Of a stretch of 7,129 bases of DNA, positions 1-5,291 are shown piece after piece (positions within the stretch are counted from its first letter, which is position 1; each line of letters begins with the position of its first letter). The stretch spans positions 1 to 7,129 of the forward strand of contig NZ_LGDG01000061.1 in assembly GCF_001279775.1 (NCBI RefSeq). The letters are read 5' to 3'. A model generated the notes under the pieces. It searched no databases. It was not told the origin of the DNA and saw only the letters and a program-made list of their open reading frames with translations. Made by a program: the position numbers and the translations under genes. This DNA is from Streptomyces sp. MMG1533. GTDB taxonomy: Bacteria; Actinomycetota; Actinomycetes; Streptomycetales; Streptomycetaceae.

Positions 1-210
1 CCCCCGCGCCCCGCCCCGCGATTCGGTGCGGGCCCGACCCCCCCCCCCCCCGCCCCCCCCCCCCCCTCCCCCGCCGCGAACCCCGGCGCTTCCACTCACC
101 CCTGACCGTCACCCCGCCCCCTCCCCTTCACCCTCCGCACCCCACCCGTACCGGCCGACCGCGCAACCCACCGCCCGGGTTCGGCGAGCCCAGCAGCCCC
201 CGATCACCCC
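1..210. other. C-rich noncoding left flank
   Basis: No convincing gene is present. The short open frames here translate to proline runs or low-complexity peptides and have no Shine-Dalgarno sequence. The + strand is strongly C-biased and poor in T and A, and I could not find a credible -35/-10 promoter pair. The promoter of the downstream transport operon presumably lies here or overlaps the repeat at 211-254, but I cannot place it. No upstream regulator gene is visible within the window. Confidence 0.7.
38..72. repeat. Interrupted cytosine homopolymer tract
   Basis: Two runs of 14 C (38-51 and 53-66) are separated by a single G at 52 and followed by T67 and five more C (68-72). The minus strand is therefore an almost uninterrupted G-tract that could fold as a G-quadruplex, with the plus strand able to form an i-motif. 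Such a tract is prone to replication slippage and also to sequencing or assembly length error, so the exact run lengths should not be trusted. It lies about 200 bp upstream of the lipoprotein start, outside any gene. Confidence 0.85.
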
Positions 211-254
211 TCCCAGGGCACACCTGTGCCGATCCCAGGGCACACCTGTGCCGA
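211..254. repeat. Perfect tandem duplication of a 22-bp unit
   Basis: Bases 211-232 are repeated exactly at 233-254 with no spacer. Each unit starts with TCCCAGGG and ends with TGTGCCGA. The array ends 19 bp before the lipoprotein start codon. Two copies at 22-bp spacing place equivalent bases about two helical turns apart, on the same face of the DNA. I did not see another copy elsewhere in the window. Confidence 0.95.
217..252. promoter_or_regulatory. Candidate paired operator upstream of the sugar-uptake operon
   Basis: Each 22-bp repeat contains GGCACACCTGTGCC, at 217-230 and 239-252. The arms GGCACA and TGTGCC are perfect inverted repeats around a central CC. Twofold-symmetric sites near the start of a sugar ABC operon are typical targets of LacI-, GntR- or ROK-type regulators, so a repressor-binding role is a reasonable inference. 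The sequence does not match the CebR-type site TGGGAGCGCTCCCA that I know from Streptomyces. If transcribed, each copy could instead form a small RNA hairpin (GGCAC/GTGCC stem, four-base loop). The cognate regulator is not in the window. Confidence 0.45.
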
Positions 255-261
255 AAACCAT

Positions 262-267
262 GAGGAA
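262..267 (+). promoter_or_regulatory. Ribosome binding site of the lipoprotein gene
   Basis: GAGGAA lies 6 bases before the ATG at 274. This good Shine-Dalgarno match decides the start: the in-frame GTG at 226 sits inside the tandem repeat, has no such site, and would place 16 polar residues ahead of an otherwise normal signal peptide. Confidence 0.8.
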
Positions 268-273
268 CACGCA

Positions 274-1518
274 ATGAACAGATCTGCCAGACGGCGTCTC
301 ACCGCCGCAGTCCTGACCGTCGCCACCATCACCGCCGGCGCCACCGCATGCTCCTCCGGCGCGGACGACACCTCCACGAAGGCCGCGGACAGCGGCACGT
401 ACACGATCTGGGACCCGTACCCGCAGTTCGACAAGAGCTCGGCGTGGGCGAAGCTGCTCGACGGCTGCGGCACCGAGGCCGGGGTGAAGATCAAGCGGAC
501 CGCGTTCGACACCAGTGACCTGACGAACAAGGCGCTGCTGGCGGCGCAGCAGGGCAACTCCGCGGACGTCCTCATAGTCGACAACCCGGTGGTGTCGACC
601 CTGGCGGAGGCGGGCGTGCTCACCACGACCGACGACAACAAGCTGGACACCTCGAAGGTCAGCCCCAACCTGCTCGCGGCCGGCCAGTCGGACGGCAAGA
701 CCTATGGCACGCCGATCGGCGCCAACACCCTCGCCCTCTACTACAACAAGTCGGTGCTGAAGGCGGCCGGGGTGGACGTCGCCTCGGTCAAGGACTGGAA
801 GTCCCTGACGGCGGCGCTCACGAAGGTCAAGGAAGCGGGCAAGAAGGGCATCACGTTCTCCGCGATCGGCACGGAGGAAGGCAGCTTCCAGTTCCTGCCC
901 TGGTACTGGGGCTCCGGAGCCGAACTGACCGCACTCGACTCCGACAAGGCAGTCTCCGCGCTGTCGCTGTGGAAGAACTGGCTGGACAAGGGCTACGCCC
1001 CCAACTCGGTGATCAACAACACCCAGACGACCAGCTGGCAGGAGTTCGCCGGCGGCGACTACGCCTTCGCGGAGAACGGCACCTGGCAGCTCGCCAACGC
1101 CGAGAAGGCCGGCTTCGACTACGGCGTGCTGCCCATCCCCTCCGCCACGGGAGGCGACGCCGCGGCCCCGACGGGCGGTGAGTTCGTCACCATCCCGGTT
1201 CAGGACGACACCGGCCGCTACGCCACTTCACAGAAGCTCGTGTCCTGCCTGACCAACAGCCAGAACCTGCTCGACACCGACACGACGCTGTCCTACGTGG
1301 CCCCCACCACCGAGGTCCAGGACAAGCAGGTGGCCGCGAACCCCGCGCTCAAGCCCTGGGTCGACGCAGTCCAGGCCGCCAAGGGGCGCACCAGTGACGA
1401 CCTGGGCACCAAGTACCCCAAGATCTCGGAGCAGTTGTGGAAGGCGGTCCAGTCCGCCCTCAGCGGGTCGGCGTCGCCGAAGGACGCGCTCGACTCGGCA
1501 CAGTCCGCCGTCAAGTAA
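274..1518 (+). CDS. ABC transporter sugar-binding lipoprotein (family 1 extracellular solute-binding protein)
   Basis: A 414-residue lipoprotein that would capture an oligosaccharide outside the membrane and deliver it to the permeases encoded just downstream. The signal peptide has an arginine-rich start (ARRR, residues 5-8), a hydrophobic core (9-23) and a lipobox-like ATAC ending at Cys26, the predicted lipidated residue. The -3 position is Ala rather than the usual Leu. The Arg pair followed by Leu is compatible with Tat export. The mature part has the size and layout of MalE/UgpB-like family 1 binding proteins, including the LALYYNKSVLKAAGV segment (153-167) and the FAENGTWQL segment (265-273) typical of the family. 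Aromatic residues such as Trp46, the WYW cluster at 210-212 and Trp271 are plausible sugar-stacking residues. Cys65 and Cys325 are the only other cysteines and could pair. The start is set by the GAGGAA site at 262-267. It is the first gene of the apparent operon, 19 bp ahead of the first permease. Substrate unknown. Confidence 0.93.
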   Translation: MNRSARRRLTAAVLTVATITAGATACSSGADDTSTKAADSGTYTIWDPYPQFDKSSAWAKLLDGCGTEAGVKIKRTAFDTSDLTNKALLAAQQGNSADVLIVDNPVVSTLAEAGVLTTTDDNKLDTSKVSPNLLAAGQSDGKTYGTPIGANTLALYYNKSVLKAAGVDVASVKDWKSLTAALTKVKEAGKKGITFSAIGTEEGSFQFLPWYWGSGAELTALDSDKAVSALSLWKNWLDKGYAPNSVINNTQTTSWQEFAGGDYAFAENGTWQLANAEKAGFDYGVLPIPSATGGDAAAPTGGEFVTIPVQDDTGRYATSQKLVSCLTNSQNLLDTDTTLSYVAPTTEVQDKQVAANPALKPWVDAVQAAKGRTSDDLGTKYPKISEQLWKAVQSALSGSASPKDALDSAQSAVK

Positions 1519-1537
1519 CCAGGACTCCGGCCAGCCG

Positions 1538-2521
1538 ATGAAGACCACGACACAGTCGCCGGACCGCCGGCCGGTGCAGAGCCGGAACGGGGCGGCCACC
1601 GCCGCCCCGCCCCCGGCCCGCACCACGACGCGAGGCCGTCCGCCCTCCCAGCAGTGGGCCGCCTGGGCCTTCCTCGCCCCGGTCACCCTCTACCTCGCGC
1701 TCTTCTACGCCTATCCGCTCTACCGCAACATCGACCTGAGCCTGCGCAACTACACCGTCCGCTCCTTCGTCCAGGGGGACGCGCCGTTCACGGGCCTGAA
1801 GAACTACCGGTCCGTCTTCGACGACCCGACATTCGCGCCGGCCCTGCTGCACACCGTGGTCTTCACCTCCGTGTGCCTGGTCTTCCAGTACGCGATCGGC
1901 CTGGCCCTCGCCGTCTTCTTCAACCAGCACTTCAGGCTCTCCGCCACCCTGCGCGCCCTGTTCCTGGTGCCCTGGCTGCTGCCGCTGATCGTGTCGGCCT
2001 CGACCTGGTCGTGGATGCTCAACAGCGACTCCGGCATCGTCAACGCCGTACTGCACGCGGTCGGCATCGGACCGGTGAACTGGCTGACCTCGCCGTCGTG
2101 GTCGCTGGCCTCGGTGATCATCGCGAACATCTGGATCGGCGTCCCCTTCAACCTGGTCGTGCTCTACAGCGGCCTGCAGTCGATCCCCACCAGCCTGTAC
2201 GAGGCGGCAGCCCTCGACGGTGCGGGCGCCTGGCGGCGCTTCTGGAGCATCACCTTCCCGCTCCTGCGCCCGGTGTCCGCCATCACCCTGCTGCTGGGCC
2301 TCGTCTACACCCTCAAGGTCTTCGACATCATCTGGATCATGACCAAGGGCGGTCCGGCCGACTCGTCCACCACCTTCGCCACCTGGTCCTACCAACTCGG
2401 CTTCGGCAACCTGCTGCCCGCCTTCGGCCCCGGAGCGGCCGTCGGGAACCTGCTCGTCGTCGCGGCCCTGGTCTTCGGCCTGGTCTACGTCCGAGTCCAG
2501 CGAAAGCAGGCGCTGTCATGA
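1538..2521 (+). CDS. ABC transporter permease, MalF/UgpA type
   Basis: A 327-residue inner-membrane permease forming half of the import channel. A cytoplasmic N-terminal tail rich in Arg, Thr and Pro (1-38) precedes about six membrane segments, near residues 41-63, 105-127, 138-160, 187-209, 245-267 and 297-317. The cytoplasmic EAA loop that docks with the ATPase is intact: EAAALDGAGAWRRFW (222-236) followed by ITFPLLRP (238-245). The KGGP motif at 270-273 and the order before a MalG-type gene match MalF-like sugar permeases of the CUT1 group. The ATG at 1538 follows the lipoprotein stop by 19 bp. Only a weak AGGA (1521-1524) lies upstream, 13 bases away, so translation probably depends on coupling to the lipoprotein gene. 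An in-frame start at 1394 is rejected because it would overlap that gene and add a low-complexity Arg/Ser extension. Confidence 0.93.
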   Translation: MKTTTQSPDRRPVQSRNGAATAAPPPARTTTRGRPPSQQWAAWAFLAPVTLYLALFYAYPLYRNIDLSLRNYTVRSFVQGDAPFTGLKNYRSVFDDPTFAPALLHTVVFTSVCLVFQYAIGLALAVFFNQHFRLSATLRALFLVPWLLPLIVSASTWSWMLNSDSGIVNAVLHAVGIGPVNWLTSPSWSLASVIIANIWIGVPFNLVVLYSGLQSIPTSLYEAAALDGAGAWRRFWSITFPLLRPVSAITLLLGLVYTLKVFDIIWIMTKGGPADSSTTFATWSYQLGFGNLLPAFGPGAAVGNLLVVAALVFGLVYVRVQRKQALS

Positions 2522-3342
2522 ACCGAAGCACCGGCACCGCGTGGTGGAAGACGACCATCGGCCTGCTGCTGACCGGGGTCATGCTCTTCCCGGTCTACTG
2601 GATGGTCAACGTCTCCTTCACCCGCGACCAGGACATGCGCAAGTCCCCGCCGGACCTGTTCCCCGCCCACGGCACGCTGGAGGGTTACCGCGCCGTACTC
2701 GACCAGCAGTTGCCCTACCTCGGCACTAGCCTGGTCATCGGCCTGGGCACCGTCGTGCTGACCGTGGCGCTGGCCGCGCCCGCCGGCTACGCGCTGGCGA
2801 AACTCCGCCCACGCGGCGGGGGCATGCTCAGCTTCCTCCTCCTGGTCGCCCAGATGGTCCCCGGCATCATCATGGCGATGGGCTTCTACGCCATCTACCT
2901 CAGCCTCGGCCTGCTCCAGTCCGTCCCCGGCCTGATCGTCGCGGACTCCACACTGGCCGTCCCCTTCGCGGTCCTGATCTTCACCGCGTTCATGTCCGGC
3001 ATCCCGGGCGAGCTGATCCAGGCCGCGCAGATGGACGGAGCAAGGGCCCTGCGCACGTTCTGGTCCATCGTTCTGCCCATGAGCCGCAACGCCGTGGTCA
3101 CGGTGTCGCTGTTCGCGTTCCTGTGGTCCTGGTCCGACTTCATCTTCGCCAGCACCCTCGCCAATGGCGGGGCGCACGAGCCGATCACGCTCGGCATCTA
3201 CCACTACATCGGCAACAACAACCAGGAGTGGAACGCCATCATGGCCACCGCCGTCGTGGCCTCCCTGCCCGCCACGGTGATCCTGGTCCTTGCCCAGCGC
3301 TACGTCGCCGCCGGCGTGACCGCCGGTGCCGTCAAGGACTGA
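2518..3342 (+). CDS. ABC transporter permease, MalG type
   Basis: A 274-residue inner-membrane partner of the preceding permease. Six membrane segments are likely, near residues 12-33, 70-94, 104-124, 138-159, 190-212 and 242-263. The EAA loop reads ELIQAAQMDGA (165-175) followed by FWSIVLPMSR (181-190); the first Glu of the usual EAA triplet is Gln168. The C-terminal QRYVAAGVTAGAVKD is the characteristic ending of MalG-like carbohydrate permeases, in which this tail approaches the ATPase. Its ATG overlaps the stop of the upstream permease (ATGA, 2518-2521), so the two are translationally coupled and probably made in equal amounts. AGCAGG at 2505-2510, inside the upstream gene, is a fair ribosome site. 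No ATPase gene follows; in Streptomyces the shared ATPase MsiK commonly energises such importers, which is an inference here. Confidence 0.93.
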   Translation: MNRSTGTAWWKTTIGLLLTGVMLFPVYWMVNVSFTRDQDMRKSPPDLFPAHGTLEGYRAVLDQQLPYLGTSLVIGLGTVVLTVALAAPAGYALAKLRPRGGGMLSFLLLVAQMVPGIIMAMGFYAIYLSLGLLQSVPGLIVADSTLAVPFAVLIFTAFMSGIPGELIQAAQMDGARALRTFWSIVLPMSRNAVVTVSLFAFLWSWSDFIFASTLANGGAHEPITLGIYHYIGNNNQEWNAIMATAVVASLPATVILVLAQRYVAAGVTAGAVKD

Positions 3343-3449
3343 CCCGGCCGCGCGCCTGAGCCGCGCTCTCCACGAGCCGCCGTGCGAGCACCGTCGCCCC
3401 GCCCGGCAGACCGCCGATCGTCCCCGCTCGAGAAACGAGTACCGCCTCC
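3343..3449. other. Intergenic gap between permease and cytoplasmic hydrolase
   Basis: This 107-bp stretch carries no gene. It holds several short GC-rich inverted repeats, for example GCGCG and CGCGC around a 7-base loop near 3350-3366, but no strong stem with a T-run, so I do not call a terminator. Near its end CTCG (3427-3430) and CGAG (3436-3439) flank AGAAA, a small dyad just before the next start. The gap is large enough for an internal promoter, but I see no clear -35/-10 pair. The ribosome site of the next gene is weak (ACGAG, 3435-3439). Confidence 0.6.
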
Positions 3450-5261
3450 ATGACCGCCGCACCGTCCGGCCCGGCCTTCTCCGTCCACGACATACCCTTC
3501 AGCGCGCACGGATCCTGGTTCGGCATCTCTCCCGTGCTGGCGGAGAAGACGCGCGCCGAGGACCTCCACCTCGTCTCGCACCAGAACGGCATGCACGCCG
3601 TCCTGCGCCTCGTCCCCCTCGACGCGGCGACGGGCGACCGCGCCGAGACCCGCGTCGAGGCAACACCGGGCCTGCTCAGCTGGACCGGCGCCAACGGGCG
3701 CATCGACCTCGCCTACGAGTCGCCGGACACCGTACGCGTGCACGGCCGGGGGCTGGGCCTGCGCGTCACCGCGGCGGCGAATGCCCTGACCCCCTTCAGC
3801 GGGACCTACTTCTACCGCGACCCGGTGGACGGCGCCCACACGTTCACCTCCTACGAGACCGGGCGCCGCTACCGGATCACCGTGCTGTCCGGCACGGTCG
3901 CCGACGTGGACGGTTCCCAGGCCCTGGGCGCCGGGGAGCGCGGTCTCACGGTCGCCGCCGGGGCCGACGGCTCGTGGGAGGTCGCGGTCGAGGAACTCGA
4001 CAGTGCGCGACTGCCCTTCCGCTCGTCGGCGGCGTTCGACGAGGTCATGGAGGCCGCGCGGGAGTCGTTCGCCCAGTTCGTCGACACGGTCGCCCCGTGG
4101 CGCTCGGCCGCCACCCCGGCCGCCGAACTCGCCGCCTACGTCGTCTGGTCGGCGACCGTGCGCCCGGCGGGTCTGGTCACCCGGCCCGCCGTACTGATGT
4201 CCAAGCACTGGATGGACAAGGTGTGGAGCTGGGACCACTGCTTCAACGCCCTTGCCCTGGCCCCCGGTTGCCCCGGTCTCGCCTGGGACCAGTTCGCGCT
4301 GCCCTTCGACCACCAGGACGACAGCGGCGCGCTGCCCGACTCCGTCACCCATTCCGAGGTCCTCTACAACTTCGTCAAACCGCCCATCCACGGCTGGGCC
4401 TTCGGTCACCTGCGCCGCCGGCTCCCCGAACCGCTCACCCCGGCGCAACTGACCGAGGCGTACGACAGACTGACCCGCTGGACGGACTTCTGGCTCACCG
4501 CGCGGCGCGCACCCGGCGCCGCCCTGCCCCACTACCAGCACGGCAACGACAGCGGCTGGGACAACGCCACCACCTTCGACCCCGGACGCCTCGCCGTCAC
4601 CGCCGACCTCGCCGCGACACTGATCCTCCAGCTCGACGAACTGGCCAGGCTGGCCGGCGAACTGGGCTTCCCGGACGACGCCCGACGCCGCACCGAGACA
4701 GCCGACGCCATGCAGGCCGCCCTGCTGGACGAGCTGTGGGACGGCGAACGGTTCCTGAGCCGCCCGGCCCACGGCGGAGCCCGCGCCCCGAGCGCCAGCC
4801 TGCTCGACCTGATGCCGATCGTGCTCGGCGACCGCCTGCCCGCCAAGGTCCGCGACTGGCTGGCCGAACGGATCGAGGCCCACCTCACCGCGTTCGGCCT
4901 GGCGACCGAACACCCCGGCTCCCCTCACTACGAGCCCGACGGCTACTGGCGCGGCCCGATCTGGGCCCCCGCCACCGTCCTCATCGAGGACGGCCTGCGC
5001 CGCGCCGGGCACGAACGCCTCGCGGACGAGATCAGCGCCCGCTTCCGCGCCCTGTGCGAAACCTCCGGCTTCGCCGAGAACTTCGACGCCCTGACCGGCC
5101 AGGGACTGCGCGACCGCGCCTACACCTGGACCGCCAGCAGCTACCTGCTGCTCGCCCGCGACCACCACCGCCGCGCGGACGCCGGGACCGACGCCACCGT
5201 CGCCCGACCCGCGAGCGACGACCCACCCACACGTCCGGCACGGGGGCCGGCGCAGCGATAA
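3450..5261 (+). CDS. Cytoplasmic (alpha/alpha)6-barrel glycoside hydrolase, GH63/GH37-like (MGH1-type)
   Basis: A 603-residue enzyme with no signal peptide or membrane segment, so it should act on sugars inside the cell. Residues 1-185 look like an N-terminal beta-rich domain; residues 195-570 carry the catalytic barrel. Visible motifs are KVWSWDHCFNALAL (257-270), the glycine/aspartate motif NDSGWDN (366-372), GYWRGPIW (498-505) and GFAENFD (540-546). In GH63 glucosidases and GH37 trehalases the equivalent SGWD aspartate is the general acid and a glutamate near the C-terminal end of the barrel is the base, which points to Asp371 and Glu543; these families invert configuration at an alpha-glycosidic bond. 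The last 28 residues (576-603) are Pro/Arg/Ala-rich and probably disordered. The ATG at 3450 begins the region resembling the family; an overlapping frame from 3326 is a codon-bias shadow. Position after the importer suggests it cleaves the imported oligosaccharide. A GH63-like alpha-glucosidase, mannosidase-like or other specificity cannot be told apart from sequence alone. Confidence 0.87.
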   Translation: MTAAPSGPAFSVHDIPFSAHGSWFGISPVLAEKTRAEDLHLVSHQNGMHAVLRLVPLDAATGDRAETRVEATPGLLSWTGANGRIDLAYESPDTVRVHGRGLGLRVTAAANALTPFSGTYFYRDPVDGAHTFTSYETGRRYRITVLSGTVADVDGSQALGAGERGLTVAAGADGSWEVAVEELDSARLPFRSSAAFDEVMEAARESFAQFVDTVAPWRSAATPAAELAAYVVWSATVRPAGLVTRPAVLMSKHWMDKVWSWDHCFNALALAPGCPGLAWDQFALPFDHQDDSGALPDSVTHSEVLYNFVKPPIHGWAFGHLRRRLPEPLTPAQLTEAYDRLTRWTDFWLTARRAPGAALPHYQHGNDSGWDNATTFDPGRLAVTADLAATLILQLDELARLAGELGFPDDARRRTETADAMQAALLDELWDGERFLSRPAHGGARAPSASLLDLMPIVLGDRLPAKVRDWLAERIEAHLTAFGLATEHPGSPHYEPDGYWRGPIWAPATVLIEDGLRRAGHERLADEISARFRALCETSGFAENFDALTGQGLRDRAYTWTASSYLLLARDHHRRADAGTDATVARPASDDPPTRPARGPAQR

Positions 5262-5275
5262 CCAGCCCCATCCCT

Positions 5276-5282
5276 GAAGGGA
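5276..5282 (+). promoter_or_regulatory. Ribosome binding site of the secreted hydrolase gene
   Basis: GAAGGGA lies 9 bases before the ATG at 5292. It is one of the best ribosome sites in the window and sits in the 30-bp gap after the previous stop, which suggests efficient translation of the secreted enzyme from a shared transcript. Confidence 0.75.
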
Positions 5283-5291
5283 CGTAAGTAC

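Noticed and set aside
67..210. Sigma-70-type promoter upstream of the lipoprotein gene
   Set aside because: The best -35-like hexamer (CTGACC, 102-107) has no TANNNT-like -10 at suitable spacing, so a promoter position cannot be supported.
226..273. Upstream GTG start for the lipoprotein
   Set aside because: It lies inside the tandem repeat, lacks a Shine-Dalgarno sequence and would put a polar extension before the signal peptide. The ATG at 274 has GAGGAA six bases upstream.
26..277. Short plus-strand frame with a polyproline run
   Set aside because: It is the translation of the C-tract and C-rich flank, with no ribosome site and no plausible protein composition.
1511..2395. 294-codon minus-strand frame opposite the first permease
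   Set aside because: Shadow of the permease gene caused by codon bias; the product is a Gly/Arg/Glu-rich string with no domain, whereas the plus strand encodes a clear EAA-loop permease.
3343..3420. Rho-independent terminator after the permease genes
   Set aside because: Only short GC-rich stems of 4-5 bp are present, with no T-run, and such stems are common by chance at this GC content.
3326..5287. 653-codon plus-strand frame overlapping the cytoplasmic hydrolase
   Set aside because: It is the frame whose first codon base falls on the GC-rich third position of the real gene. The product is Arg/Pro-rich without family motifs, while the overlapping frame from 3450 carries clear hydrolase motifs.
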